This document shows positions 30,984 through 39,788 of a DNA stretch of 64,000 nt, piece by piece (position 1 is the stretch's first letter; each line of letters starts with the position of its first letter). The position numbers and the translations under genes were made by a program. The DNA lies in contig NZ_FNZZ01000003.1 in assembly GCF_900109565.1 (NCBI RefSeq), positions 393,165 through 457,164 on the forward strand, given 5' to 3'. The stretch comes from Sphingomonas palmae (GTDB lineage Bacteria; Pseudomonadota; Alphaproteobacteria; Sphingomonadales; Sphingomonadaceae). The notes under the pieces are model-generated. The model was not told the origin of the DNA. It ran no database searches and saw nothing but the letters and a program-made list of their open reading frames with translations.

Positions 30984-32711
30984 ATGACATTGTACGCCCG
31001 CTTCGCCGCCCACGTGGGCGACGCGCTCGACGCGCTCGTTTCCGCCGGAGAGCTGCCCGCCGATCTCGACCGCCGCAACGTGACGGTGGAGCCGCCGCGC
31101 GACCCCAGTCACGGCGACCTCGCCACCAACGCCGCGATGGTGCTCGCCAAGCCGGCGAAGACCAACCCGCGCCAGCTCGCCGAGAAGATTGCAGGCCAAC
31201 TGGCGGCGCTACCCAGCGTCACCGCGGCCGAGGTCGCGGGACCGGGCTTCATCAACCTGCGCCTGTCCGACGACACGTGGCGCGACGAACTGCGCGCGGT
31301 CGCCGCGAGCGGTGCGGATTACGGTCGCTCCGCGGTGGGCGACGGGATCAGCGTCAACGTCGAATATGTGTCGGCCAACCCGACCGGTCCGATGCACATG
31401 GGGCATTGCCGCGGCGCGGTAGTGGGCGATTCGCTCGCCAACCTGCTCGCATTCGCCGGGCACCGGGTCATCCGCGAATACGTCATCAACGACGCGGGCA
31501 GCCAGGTCGACGTGCTCGCGCGCTCGGCACACATCCGCTACCGCGAGGCGCTGGGCGAGGATGTCGGTGCGATCCCCGAGGGGCTGTATCCGGGTGACTA
31601 TCTCGTCCCGGTCGGACAGGCGCTCGCCGCCGAGTTCGGTGATCGCTACGCGTCGGCGCCGGAGGGCGACTGGCTGATCTTGTTCCGCACGCGCGCGGTC
31701 GACGCGATGATGGCACTGATCAAGGCCGATCTCGCGCTGCTCGGCATCCATCACGACGTGTTCGCGTCCGAGGCGGCGCTGCAGGCGGCGGGCAAGCCCG
31801 AGGAAGCCGAGGCGTGGCTGCGCGCGCGCGACCTGATCTACGACGGCGTGCTCGAGGCACCGAAGGGCGAGACGCCGGAGGATTGGGAGCCGGTCGAACT
31901 GCCGCTGTTCCGCTCGACCCGCTTCGGCGACGATCAGGATCGCCCGATCCGCAAATCGAATGGCAGCTGGACCTATTTCGGCGCCGACATGGCGTACCAT
32001 TTTCAGAAGGCGCAATCGGCCGACCAGCTGATCGACATCTGGGGTGCCGACCACGCCGGCACGGTGAAGCGCATCCAGGCCGCGGTCGCCGCGCTGACCG
32101 AGGGCAAGACGCGCTTTGACATCAAGATCGTGCAGATGGTGCGGCTGCTGCGCGCCGGCGAACCGGTCAAGATGAGCAAGCGCGCGGGCAATTTCGTCAC
32201 GCTCGCCGACGTGGTGCGCGAGGTCGGCAAGGACGTGGTGCGCTTCACCATGCTAACCCGGCGCGCCGACGCGCAGATGGATTTCGACTTCGCCAAGGTG
32301 GTCGAAGCGTCGAAGGACAATCCGGTCTTCTACGTCCAATACGCACACGCGCGCGTCGCCTCGCTGCATCGACGTGCGGCGGAGGCGGGGATCAGCGTGG
32401 AGGGCGCCGATTTGTCCCGGCTTGACACGGAGGACCTCGCGCTCGTGAAGCTCGCGGCGCAGTTTCCGCGGGTGGTCGAGACTGCGGCGGCAGCGCGCGA
32501 GCCGCACCGGATCGCCTTTTATCTCTACGACTTGGCGGCAGAGTTTCACGCCGCGTGGAACATCGGTAACGACCGTCCCGATCGCCGCTACCTGATCGCC
32601 GACGATCACGGTGTCACGGCTGCACGCCTGTCCTTGGCGGCGAGCATCGGACAGATTATTCGCAATGGCCTCTCCATCATGGGCGTGGAGGCGGTTTCGG
32701 AGATGCACTGA
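30984..32711 (+). CDS. argS: Arginyl-tRNA synthetase
   Basis: 575 residues. Class I synthetase charging tRNA-Arg. The HIGH motif appears as GPMHMGHCRGAVVGDS, the KMSKS-like motif as VKMSKRAGNFVTL, and the N-terminal additional domain and C-terminal DALR anticodon domain (VVETAAAAREPHRIAFYLYD, AAWNIGNDR) are present. It overlaps the following SPOR gene by one base (TGATG), starting a run argS-SPOR-nagZ-scpA-scpB-tatABC conserved in alphaproteobacteria. Confidence 0.97.
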   Translation: MTLYARFAAHVGDALDALVSAGELPADLDRRNVTVEPPRDPSHGDLATNAAMVLAKPAKTNPRQLAEKIAGQLAALPSVTAAEVAGPGFINLRLSDDTWRDELRAVAASGADYGRSAVGDGISVNVEYVSANPTGPMHMGHCRGAVVGDSLANLLAFAGHRVIREYVINDAGSQVDVLARSAHIRYREALGEDVGAIPEGLYPGDYLVPVGQALAAEFGDRYASAPEGDWLILFRTRAVDAMMALIKADLALLGIHHDVFASEAALQAAGKPEEAEAWLRARDLIYDGVLEAPKGETPEDWEPVELPLFRSTRFGDDQDRPIRKSNGSWTYFGADMAYHFQKAQSADQLIDIWGADHAGTVKRIQAAVAALTEGKTRFDIKIVQMVRLLRAGEPVKMSKRAGNFVTLADVVREVGKDVVRFTMLTRRADAQMDFDFAKVVEASKDNPVFYVQYAHARVASLHRRAAEAGISVEGADLSRLDTEDLALVKLAAQFPRVVETAAAAREPHRIAFYLYDLAAEFHAAWNIGNDRPDRRYLIADDHGVTAARLSLAASIGQIIRNGLSIMGVEAVSEMH

Positions 32712-33439
32712 TGGCGACCTCGGATCAGTTCGAGCGCGACGAGGACCGGCTGCCGTGGCTGGAAACGGTCGAACCCGACGAGCCGCAGCGCTCGGGCGGC
32801 GGACGCGTCGTGCTGCTGGTCCTGCTCGGCCTGCTGGTGCTGGGCGGCGTGATCTTCGGCCTGTACCGCTTGCAGACCGGACGCGGCGCGGACGGGTCGG
32901 GTGAACTGATCGCGGCGCAGGAAGGCGATTACAAGATCAAGCCCGACGATCCCGGCGGCTTGAAGGTCAACGGTGAGGGCGATGCCGCGATCGCCACCAG
33001 CGCAGGGGCGAACCCGAATGGCTCAATCGATCTGAAGGCGGTTCCAGAGGCGCCGATAAGCGGCACGCGTCGCCCGGCAACGCAGCCGACGCCGCGCAGC
33101 GGCACCACCTCGGCGAGCGTCGCGGTTCCGGCGGCGAGCGCGCCGCTGCGTGCACAGCGCCCGATGACCGCGCCGGTCGCGGCGGTGCCGGGTGCGGGAT
33201 CGGGCGGCAGCCTGGTCCAGCTCGGCGCCTTCCCGAGCGAGGCGGCGGCGAACTCCGCCTGGAGCGCGGTCGCAAAGCGGTTCGGCTATGTCGCGCCGCT
33301 CGGCAAGGACGTGCAGAAGGCCGAGGTCAACGGCCGCACCGTCTATCGCCTGCGCGTCAACGCGGGTAGCGCCAATGCCGCCGCCGACATCTGCGGCCGG
33401 TTGAAGGTCGCGGGCGAGAGCTGCTTCGTCACCAGCTGA
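32711..33439 (+). CDS. Membrane-anchored SPOR-domain protein
   Basis: 242 residues. An acidic cytoplasmic segment, one membrane helix (VVLLVLLGLLVLGGVIFGLY, about residues 33-52), a Pro/Ala/Thr-rich periplasmic linker and a C-terminal SPOR domain (GSLVQLGAFPSEAAANSAW, VYRLRVNAG) with two cysteines near the end (DICGRL, ESCFVTS). SPOR domains recognise glycans lacking stem peptides at the septum. It is translationally coupled to argS and precedes nagZ, a cell-wall recycling gene. Confidence 0.88.
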   Translation: MATSDQFERDEDRLPWLETVEPDEPQRSGGGRVVLLVLLGLLVLGGVIFGLYRLQTGRGADGSGELIAAQEGDYKIKPDDPGGLKVNGEGDAAIATSAGANPNGSIDLKAVPEAPISGTRRPATQPTPRSGTTSASVAVPAASAPLRAQRPMTAPVAAVPGAGSGGSLVQLGAFPSEAAANSAWSAVAKRFGYVAPLGKDVQKAEVNGRTVYRLRVNAGSANAAADICGRLKVAGESCFVTS

Positions 33440-33499
33440 ACTCGACCGGGCGAGCCGGGCGGGTTTCGCTGCCCCCGCGTTTGGCGTAACCGCTGCGGC

Positions 33500-34501
33500 A
33501 TGAAGCCCGTCATCTTCGGCCTGTCGGGGCCGGTATTGTCCACCGACGAACGCGCCTTCTTCGCCGAGGCGCGACCCGCCGGCTACATCCTGTTCAAGCG
33601 CAACGTCGAGACGCGCGAGCAGCTTCGCGCGCTGACCGACAGCCTGCGCGAGCTCGAGGGGCGCGAGGATGTCGCGATCCTGATCGATCAGGAAGGCGGG
33701 CGCGTCGCGCGGCTGGGTCCGCCCGAATGGCCAAGCTTTCCCGCCGGGCCGGCGTTCGACGCGCTCTACGAACGCGCGCCGATGTCGGGGATCGAGGCCG
33801 CGCGCGCCAACGCGCACGCGCTCGGGCTGACGCTCGCCGAGGTGGGCGTCACCGTGAATTGCCTGCCGCTGCTCGATGTCGCGCGCGCCGACACGACCGA
33901 GGCGATCGCCAGCCGTGCCTACGGTCGCGAGCCGATGCGCGTCGCCGCGATGGGACGCGCGACGCTGGAGGGGCTGCGCGCGGGCGGCGTCGTCGGCGTC
34001 GTCAAGCACATGCCCGGGCACGGCCGCGCGCTCGCCGACTCGCACTATCACCTGCCGACCGTCACCGTCTCTGCCGAGGAGCTGGAAGAAGACCTGGCCC
34101 CGTTTCGCGCACTGGCGGGTGCGCCGATGGGGATGACCAGCCACGTCGTCTACCAGGCGTGGGACGCCGACCGCCCCGCGACGCTATCGTCGATCGTGAT
34201 CGATCAGATCATCCGCGGTCGGATCGGGTTCGACGGCCTGCTGATGACCGACGACATCGACATGAAGGCGTTGTCGGGCACGCCGGCCGAGAAGGCTGCC
34301 GGCGCGATCGCGGCGGGGTGCGACGTGGTGCTCGACTGCTGGGCGCGGATGGACGAGATGCAGGCGATCGCCGCCGCGCTGCCCGACATCACGTCGCGCG
34401 GTCGCGAGCGGCTCGACGCGGCGATGTCGAGCGTGGGGGAACCCGCGGGCGACCTCGCCGCGCTGACCGCGAAGCGCGACGCGTTGCTGGCGCTCGCCTG
34501 A
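33500..34501 (+). CDS. nagZ: Beta-N-acetylhexosaminidase NagZ
   Basis: 333 residues. GH3 enzyme that removes GlcNAc from imported anhydromuropeptides during peptidoglycan recycling in the cytoplasm. Motifs are ILIDQEGGRVARLGPPEW near residue 60, the catalytic KHMPGHGRALADSH (His acid/base loop) near 170, and LLMTDDIDMKAL with the Asp nucleophile. No signal peptide is present, matching a cytosolic enzyme. It is followed 11 bases later by scpA. Confidence 0.94.
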   Translation: MKPVIFGLSGPVLSTDERAFFAEARPAGYILFKRNVETREQLRALTDSLRELEGREDVAILIDQEGGRVARLGPPEWPSFPAGPAFDALYERAPMSGIEAARANAHALGLTLAEVGVTVNCLPLLDVARADTTEAIASRAYGREPMRVAAMGRATLEGLRAGGVVGVVKHMPGHGRALADSHYHLPTVTVSAEELEEDLAPFRALAGAPMGMTSHVVYQAWDADRPATLSSIVIDQIIRGRIGFDGLLMTDDIDMKALSGTPAEKAAGAIAAGCDVVLDCWARMDEMQAIAAALPDITSRGRERLDAAMSSVGEPAGDLAALTAKRDALLALA

Positions 34502-34512
34502 GCGCGGGACGG

Positions 34513-35241
34513 ATGGCCGCGCCCGAGCAATTGCTGCTCGATCTCGACGGGTGGGAAGGGCCGCTCGACGTGCTGCTCGGCCTCGCGCGCGCGCAGAAGG
34601 TCGATCTCAAGCAGATCTCGATCCTGGCGCTGGTCGAGCAATATCTCGCCTACATCGAGCGTGCGCGGCGCACCAGGCTCGAACTCGCGGCCGATTATCT
34701 CGTCATGGCGGCGTGGCTGGCATATCTGAAAAGCGCGCTGCTGCTGCCGCGCGATCCCGAGGTGCAGCCCGATCCCGAGGAGCTGGCGCTGCGGCTGCAG
34801 CTGCGGCTGGAACGGCTCCAGGCGATGCGCGAGGCCGGCGCGCGATTGATGGCGCGCGATCGACTGGGTCGCGACGTATTCACGCGCGGCGCGCCCGAGG
34901 GGCTGCGGACGCTGCGGCACAGCAAGTGGACGGCCGGGCTCTTCGACCTGATCGCCGCCTATGGGCGGGTCAGCGCGCGCACGCGACCGGTCATGCATGT
35001 CGTGCAGGACCGAGAGGTGATGACGCTCGACGCCGCGCTGGAGCGGGTCGCGGCGATGGTCGGGTCGGACGTCGATTGGCAGGCGATCGGGCGATTTCTG
35101 CCCGAGATTGCGTCGGAGCAACTGCGACGCTCGGCGCTCGCCTCGTCATTCCTCGCCGCACTCGAGCTCGCGCGGCAGGGGCGGATCGAATTACGTCAGG
35201 CCGAACCCTTCGCGCCGCTCTACCTTCGTGCGACCGGATGA
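34513..35241 (+). CDS. scpA: Segregation and condensation protein A
   Basis: 242 residues from ATG 34513 with GGGACGG directly upstream. Kleisin subunit of the SMC-ScpAB condensin. The N-terminal segment LDGWEGPLDVLLGLARAQKV with DLKQISILALVEQYL is the SMC-neck-binding domain, followed by ADYLVMAAWLAYLKSALLLP and a C-terminal winged helix. It overlaps scpB as ATGA. Confidence 0.94.
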   Translation: MAAPEQLLLDLDGWEGPLDVLLGLARAQKVDLKQISILALVEQYLAYIERARRTRLELAADYLVMAAWLAYLKSALLLPRDPEVQPDPEELALRLQLRLERLQAMREAGARLMARDRLGRDVFTRGAPEGLRTLRHSKWTAGLFDLIAAYGRVSARTRPVMHVVQDREVMTLDAALERVAAMVGSDVDWQAIGRFLPEIASEQLRRSALASSFLAALELARQGRIELRQAEPFAPLYLRATG

Positions 35242-35813
35242 ACCCGCCAAATGAGGACGTGCGCGCGGTGGAGGCGGTCCTGTTCGCGGCAACCGAGCCG
35301 CTGTCCCCCGACACGATCCGCGCGCATACGGGGGTTACGGACGTTCGGGCCGTGCTCGAGCGTCTCACGCAGGATTACGCCGGCCGCGGGGTCGAACTGG
35401 TCGAGCGTGGTGGGCGCTGGCATTTTCAGAGCGCGTCCGACCTGGCGCATCTGCTTCGCCGAAATCGTGAGGAGCAGCGTCGCCTCAGCCGCGCCGCGAT
35501 CGAGACGCTGGCGATCGTCGCTTATCACGAACCCGTCAGCCGCGCTGACATCGAGGCGATCCGCGGTGTGCAGATCTCGCGCGGGACACTCGACGTGCTG
35601 ATGGAAGCGGGCTGGATCCGCCCCGCCGGCCGACGCGAGGTGCCCGGGCGTCCGCTCACCTACGCGACCACGCCCGAGTTTCTCGCGCATTTCGGGCTCG
35701 CCTCGCGCCGCGACCTGCCCGGCATCGACGACCTGCGCGCCGCCGGGCTGCTTGATCCGGTTGATATCGCGCTCGAGCAGGTCGAGGTAGTAAAGCCGGG
35801 CGACGACGATTAG
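35238..35813 (+). CDS. scpB: Segregation and condensation protein B
   Basis: 191 residues from ATG 35238. Dimeric winged-helix partner of ScpA. Seen are [20 protein letters not shown], the conserved [20 protein letters not shown] and [24 protein letters not shown]. Translational coupling to scpA suggests balanced production of the two subunits. Confidence 0.94.
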   Translation: MNPPNEDVRAVEAVLFAATEPLSPDTIRAHTGVTDVRAVLERLTQDYAGRGVELVERGGRWHFQSASDLAHLLRRNREEQRRLSRAAIETLAIVAYHEPVSRADIEAIRGVQISRGTLDVLMEAGWIRPAGRREVPGRPLTYATTPEFLAHFGLASRRDLPGIDDLRAAGLLDPVDIALEQVEVVKPGDDD

Positions 35814-35839
35814 ATAGAGCGCGAACAGGAGACCACGTC

Positions 35840-36076
35840 ATGGGCAGTTTCAGCCTTCCGCATATCCTCGTCCTCGCGGTGATCGCGATCCTGCTGCTCG
35901 GTGGCGGGCGTTTTTCCGCCATGATGGGCGATGTCGCCAAGGGCGTGAAAAGCTTCAAGAAGGGCATGGCCGAGGAAGATGAGGATACGACCCGTCCCAA
36001 GCCGCGCATCGAGGCGCAGTCGTCGGCGCACCCGGCCTATGAGCGCGATGCCGAGCGCGTTCGCGAGGACCGCTGA
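35840..36076 (+). CDS. tatA: Sec-independent translocase subunit TatA
   Basis: 78 residues. One N-terminal helix ([16 protein letters not shown]), then an amphipathic helix ([18 protein letters not shown]) and a charged tail, the standard TatA layout. TatA forms the folded-protein pore with TatB and TatC. GGAG lies about 8 bases before the ATG. Confidence 0.95.
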   Translation: MGSFSLPHILVLAVIAILLLGGGRFSAMMGDVAKGVKSFKKGMAEEDEDTTRPKPRIEAQSSAHPAYERDAERVREDR

Positions 36077-36105
36077 CTCGACCCGATCCAGTCCGGCCGC
36101 GCTGA

Positions 36106-36552
36106 ATGTTCGATATCGCCCCGTCCGAATTCTTGCTGGTCGCGTTCATCGCGCTGGTGGTGATCGGCCCGAAGGACCTGCCGAAGGCGCTGCGCGTCGT
36201 TGGATACTGGGTCGGTCGCGCGCGTGCAGTGGGGCGGCAGTTCCGCTCCGGCTTCGACGAAATGGTCCGTGAGGCCGAACTCGCCGAGATGGAAAAGAAA
36301 TGGAAGGCGGAGAACGAGCGGATCATGCGCGAGCATGCCAATCCGCTGGCTGATGCCGGTGATGGTGCCACCGCGCTGCCTGCCCCGGCCGGTGAGGAGG
36401 CCGCTCCGGTGATGGTCGCGCGGCCGCAGATGATCGAGCACCCGCGCGTTGTCGCCAGCGATGGCGACGCGGGCGCGAGCTCGGACCTAGCTGGAGCGCA
36501 CGACGTATCGTCGCGCGAGAAGCCGGCACCGATCGACAAGGCGCAATCGTGA
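36106..36552 (+). CDS. tatB: Sec-independent translocase subunit TatB
   Basis: 148 residues. N-terminal helix DIAPSEFLLVAFIALVVIGP with the conserved Glu, then KDLPKALRVVGYWVGRARA and an amphipathic helix (RSGFDEMVREAELAEMEK). The tail is Ala/Pro-rich. TatB receives substrates with TatC. It overlaps tatC as GTGA. Confidence 0.94.
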   Translation: MFDIAPSEFLLVAFIALVVIGPKDLPKALRVVGYWVGRARAVGRQFRSGFDEMVREAELAEMEKKWKAENERIMREHANPLADAGDGATALPAPAGEEAAPVMVARPQMIEHPRVVASDGDAGASSDLAGAHDVSSREKPAPIDKAQS

Positions 36553-37313
36553 GCGAGGAACTGGACGATTCGCGCGCGCCGCTGCTCGACCATCTGCTCG
36601 AGCTGCGCCGTCGCCTGCTTTACTGCATTGCGGCGATCACCGTGGCGTTCTTCGTCTGCTGGTATTTCGCAGAGGATATTTTCGCCTTCCTGGTGCAGCC
36701 GCTGCTCCACGCGGGACAGAAGACCGTCATCTACACGCAGATTTTCGAGGCCTTCTTCGTTCAGGTGAAGGTCGCGTTCTTCTCCGCGATGATGCTGTCG
36801 TTCCCCGTCATCGCCAATCAATTGTGGCAATTCGTCGCGCCGGGCCTGTATCGCAAGGAAAAGCGCGCGTTGTTGCCGTTTCTGCTCGCGACGCCGGTGT
36901 TGTTCATCATGGGCGCGGCAATGGCCTATTACGTTGCGGTGCCGATGGCGCTGCATTTCCTGCTCGGCTACACCGGAATGATCGGCGGGGTTCAGCAACA
37001 GGCGCTGCCCGCGGTGGGCAACTATCTCTCGTTTATCATGCAGTTCCTGTTCGGCTTCGGCGCGGCGTTCTTGCTACCCGTGCTGCTGATGCTGCTGGAG
37101 CGGGCAGGGGTCGTGACCCGCAAGCAGTTGATCGCGGCGCGGCGCTACGCGATCGTCGCCGCCTTCGCGATCGCGGCCGTGCTGACGCCGCCCGATGTCG
37201 GATCGCAACTGCTGCTCGCGATTCCGCTGGTGATCCTTTACGAACTGGCGATCGTTGGGATCTGGTTCACCGAACGCCGGCGCGCGCGTGAGGCGGGGCA
37301 GGCGGCTGCCTGA
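36549..37313 (+). CDS. tatC: Sec-independent translocase subunit TatC
   Basis: 254 residues, GTG start. Six-helix membrane protein that recognises twin-arginine signals. Signature segments are PLLDHLLELRRRLLY, PVIANQLWQFVAPGLYRKEK and the late VLTPPDVGSQLLLAIPLVILYEL. It ends the argS-tatC run. Caulobacter continues with serS here; this genome has a small lipoprotein gene instead. Confidence 0.96.
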   Translation: MSEELDDSRAPLLDHLLELRRRLLYCIAAITVAFFVCWYFAEDIFAFLVQPLLHAGQKTVIYTQIFEAFFVQVKVAFFSAMMLSFPVIANQLWQFVAPGLYRKEKRALLPFLLATPVLFIMGAAMAYYVAVPMALHFLLGYTGMIGGVQQQALPAVGNYLSFIMQFLFGFGAAFLLPVLLMLLERAGVVTRKQLIAARRYAIVAAFAIAAVLTPPDVGSQLLLAIPLVILYELAIVGIWFTERRRAREAGQAAA

Positions 37314-37396
37314 ACGTCACCGATGGCGAGCGCGCGTCGCGCGTCTTCACTCGTCCTCAGCCTAAGCTCTGATCTTCTTCTACAAGCTCTGATACG

Positions 37397-37426
37397 AAAA
37401 GGGCGGCCGACTTACGCCGACCGCCC
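37397..37426 (-). terminator. Rho-independent terminator of the entericidin-like gene
   Basis: On the minus strand a GGGCGG/CCGCCC stem extended by two more pairs around a short loop is followed directly by TTTT. It lies 28 bases after the stop of the small gene at 37455-37589. Confidence 0.75.
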
Positions 37427-37454
37427 ATTCAGGCTCCGCTGAGAGCGCCTGCGC

Positions 37455-37589
37455 TTACTTCGCGTCGTCCGCGGTCTTCGCCACCGTCTGCCCGGCCGAG
37501 GATACGTCCTTGCCTGCGCCTTCGATGGTGTTGCACGCCCCGAGGGTCAGGGCACTGGCCAGGATAGCGGCGGCCACGATCTTACGCAT
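37455..37589 (-). CDS. Entericidin A/B-family small lipoprotein
   Basis: 44 residues from ATG 37589, with GGAG eight bases upstream. The signal MRKIVAAAILASALTLGAC has lipobox LGAC, leaving a mature lipopeptide of about 26 residues containing NTIEGAGKDV and TVAKTADDAK. This is the classic entericidin/EcnA-EcnB pattern. Such peptides are often controlled by stationary-phase or general stress sigma factors in other bacteria, and a GGAAC element lies upstream. The precise role is unknown. Confidence 0.85.
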   Translation of the reverse strand: MRKIVAAAILASALTLGACNTIEGAGKDVSSAGQTVAKTADDAK

Positions 37590-37626
37590 TGAAACATCTC
37601 CTGCTCGGCTTGATGCCTAGCGGTTC

Positions 37627-37651
37627 AATGCGCGCATGGCGGGTTCGTTCC
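37627..37651 (-). promoter_or_regulatory. Weak candidate EcfG-type promoter
   Basis: Minus-strand GGAAC (37651-37647), 16-base spacer, CATT (37630-37627), one mismatch from the EcfG consensus GGAAC-N16/17-CGTT. It lies 37 bases before the entericidin-like start codon. The match is short and could be chance. Confidence 0.35.
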
Positions 37652-37683
37652 GCCTGCGTGTCGATCGTGAGGTGAAAGAAATA

Positions 37684-37732
37684 AGGCCCGAAAGCACCAC
37701 CGGGGGGGGGAGGGGTTGATGCTTCCGGGCCT
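37684..37732 (-). terminator. Terminator-like hairpin downstream of the sensor kinase
   Basis: On the minus strand AGGCCCGGAAGCA pairs with TGCTTTCGGGCCT (one mismatch) around a C-rich loop of about 23 bases, followed by TATTTCTTT. It lies about 180 bases past the kinase stop codon. The rest of the 37590-37915 region shows no convincing gene. Confidence 0.55.
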
Positions 37733-37915
37733 ATGTCGTGGACCGCGAGAGCGGGGGGCGTTTAGTCGCGGTCCGGGATGTAGAACGTCACGTCGGTATA
37801 GCGGTTCCGCACCGATCCGGCTTTTTCTTAGACGACGAAAGATTGGCGTTGTTGCCCGAAAACGGGGAGGGCGTGAACTCGGCGACGGTTCTTTGCGAAG
37901 GGACGGGCGTACGCC

Positions 37916-39502
37916 TTAATCGCTGTCGATCGTAATGATCTTGACCTCGTACGCACCCGACAAAGGGTCGTGTTGCAGCGTCGAGCGTAGCTGGCGCGTC
38001 AGTCCCTCGATCACGCGCCCGAAGCGGTTTTTCAGGCCATCGCGCAGGCAATCGCTGTCGATCAGCGCACGCGAGGAGATGCGCAACATGGCGCGATCGG
38101 GTTCCGGACCGGCACGCAGCGTGATGCGGAATTGCGGCGAGGCATCACACGTCATCGCGAGTTCGACCAATTCGGTAATCAGGAACGCGACCGGGACCGC
38201 CACGTCCTGCGTGACGTAGAGTGGGTCGACCTCTAACGCGATGCCGATCTGGGTATGTTCGGGCGCGGTTGCGCGCAGGTTCGACGACAGCTCGCTGCAA
38301 ACCGAGCGCATGCTGACGCCGCGGTTCTCTTCCATCTCCGCGAAGTGATAGCGGTGGACGACCGCCAGTGCGTCGACGCGCCGTTGGATCGAGCTGTACG
38401 CCTGCGACGCCTCGGGCGACTTCGCGCCGCGCGCGTGGAAGTTGATCAGGCTGGAGATGACCTGCAGGTTGTTCTTGACCCGGTGGTGCACCTCGCGCGT
38501 CAGCTTGGTCTGCCGCACCAGCCCTTCCGCCAGACCCGCCTCGTGGATGGCGACCGTGCGGCTGAGCGCGCGGAACGTGTCGCCCAGGTCGCGCAGTTCC
38601 TGGGCGGGAAGTGCGCGGTACAATGCCACATCGGGTTCGTCGCCGGGCTCGTAGGCCGCGATACTGCTGCGCAGCGAGCGTAGCGGGGCGATGAGCAGTC
38701 GGTCGACCACGAACCACGCGATCGCCGCCGCCGCCGCCCACATCAGCAGCGGCAGCGCGAGCGCGAGGATCAGCGGCGACCCGATCGGCGCGCTGCGCAC
38801 CTGCATTTCGAGCACCAGATCGGCGATGCCGAGATCCTCGCGAATCGCCTCGCGCCGCTCGAAGGTCCGTTCGCGCAGCAGCGGTACGAGCGTGAGCCGG
38901 TCGTCTTCGTCGACCAGCGTGGCGCCGTAATCGGACGAGAAGCCGCTCGGTTGTCCAATCTTCGACAGGAACTTGCGGGGGAAGAAGGCGGCGGCGCTCA
39001 GACCGCGATCGTCACCGCTGACGCGCAGCACCAGCCCGCGATCCGCGATGAAGTGCGCGGTCGTGCCCGAAGACACCGGCTCCTTGTTGGTCCGCTGCGC
39101 ACCGGGAAAGGCGCGTCCGCAAATCACGCGGCCACCGCCGTCGAGAATCGCGAACTCGGCCCCCGCGACGGATTGCTGGGCGAAGACACCCTGAACGCGG
39201 GCGCAGCTCGGAGCGTTGGCGGGATCAAGCGTCAGCGCGTCGAGCGCGACCCGGAGCGCGGTCATGTCGCCGACCAGCTCGATCGAGATCGAGCGGCTGC
39301 TCTCCGCCGCGGCGACGCGCAGGTGCGAGCGCAATTCCGTATCGGCGATCTGGGTGACCCGCAAGGTCGCGAACACCGCGATCAGCGCTAGCGGAAGCAG
39401 CGCAAGGCTCAGGATCAGGAACAGTTTGGCGCCGGTCGGCCAGCGCGCAAGATAATCTTGCCGCGCGTCCCGCGTGACGCCAGCGGCAGACACGTCGGTC
39501 AT
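37916..39502 (-). CDS. phyP: PhyP-like HisKA_2 sensor of the general stress response, ATPase domain degenerate
   Basis: 528 residues. Two membrane helices (LFLILSLALLPLALIAVFAT and PLILALALPLLMWAAAAAIAW) frame a periplasmic sensor of about 190 residues, then a HAMP-like linker and a HisKA_2 domain with REVHHRVKNNLQVISSLINF. The ATP-binding domain has lost landmarks: the N-box reads ELVELAM where relatives have ELVTNAL, and no DxGxG box is present. S. melonis PhyP, the neighbouring HisKA_2 protein of that GSR locus, acts as a PhyR phosphatase; location and lost residues fit that role by analogy. Its start lies 7 bases downstream of the nepR stop. Confidence 0.75.
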   Translation of the reverse strand: MTDVSAAGVTRDARQDYLARWPTGAKLFLILSLALLPLALIAVFATLRVTQIADTELRSHLRVAAAESSRSISIELVGDMTALRVALDALTLDPANAPSCARVQGVFAQQSVAGAEFAILDGGGRVICGRAFPGAQRTNKEPVSSGTTAHFIADRGLVLRVSGDDRGLSAAAFFPRKFLSKIGQPSGFSSDYGATLVDEDDRLTLVPLLRERTFERREAIREDLGIADLVLEMQVRSAPIGSPLILALALPLLMWAAAAAIAWFVVDRLLIAPLRSLRSSIAAYEPGDEPDVALYRALPAQELRDLGDTFRALSRTVAIHEAGLAEGLVRQTKLTREVHHRVKNNLQVISSLINFHARGAKSPEASQAYSSIQRRVDALAVVHRYHFAEMEENRGVSMRSVCSELSSNLRATAPEHTQIGIALEVDPLYVTQDVAVPVAFLITELVELAMTCDASPQFRITLRAGPEPDRAMLRISSRALIDSDCLRDGLKNRFGRVIEGLTRQLRSTLQHDPLSGAYEVKIITIDSD

Positions 39503-39509
39503 GGCACCG

Positions 39510-39692
39510 TCAGTCGAGCTTGCCGAGGAGTGACATCAGATCGTCGGGCACCGTCTCTTCGACGGTTTTCTGGTACACCGATCGCAGCGCCGAGCCCATG
39601 TCGCGGTTCTTCGACTGTGCCGCCGTGCTCTTCTTCGGCTTATCCGGCAGCTTCTTCTCGGACGTCAACGCATGCCCCCCAATCGCCCCCAC
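39510..39692 (-). CDS. nepR: Anti-sigma factor NepR
   Basis: About 60 residues. NepR binds and silences the sigma factor EcfG until phosphorylated PhyR takes NepR away. The core is DMGSALRSVYQKTVEETVPD with DLMSLLGKLD, the conserved NepR helix pair. The start codon is uncertain: GTG 39692 has no clear ribosome-binding site, while TTG 39668 has GGGGG at good distance and would shorten it by eight residues. It is divergent from phyR and followed closely by the PhyP-like gene. Confidence 0.9.
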   Translation of the reverse strand: MGAIGGHALTSEKKLPDKPKKSTAAQSKNRDMGSALRSVYQKTVEETVPDDLMSLLGKLD

Positions 39693-39763
39693 GCGCCGGG
39701 AGGCTGGACGAAAGAAATAACTGTGACCCTTTGCACGCGTGTGTTCCCGCGTTGGAGCGATGA

Positions 39764-39788
39764 AACCAAACAGCTTCTCGATGGTTCC
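39764..39788 (-). promoter_or_regulatory. Candidate EcfG-dependent promoter of nepR
   Basis: Minus-strand GGAAC (39788-39784), 16 bases, GGTT (39767-39764), one mismatch from GGAAC-N16/17-CGTT, about 70 bases ahead of nepR. Known NepR-EcfG loci are autoregulated through such elements. A second GGAAC (39747-39743) lacks a matching -10. Confidence 0.5.
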
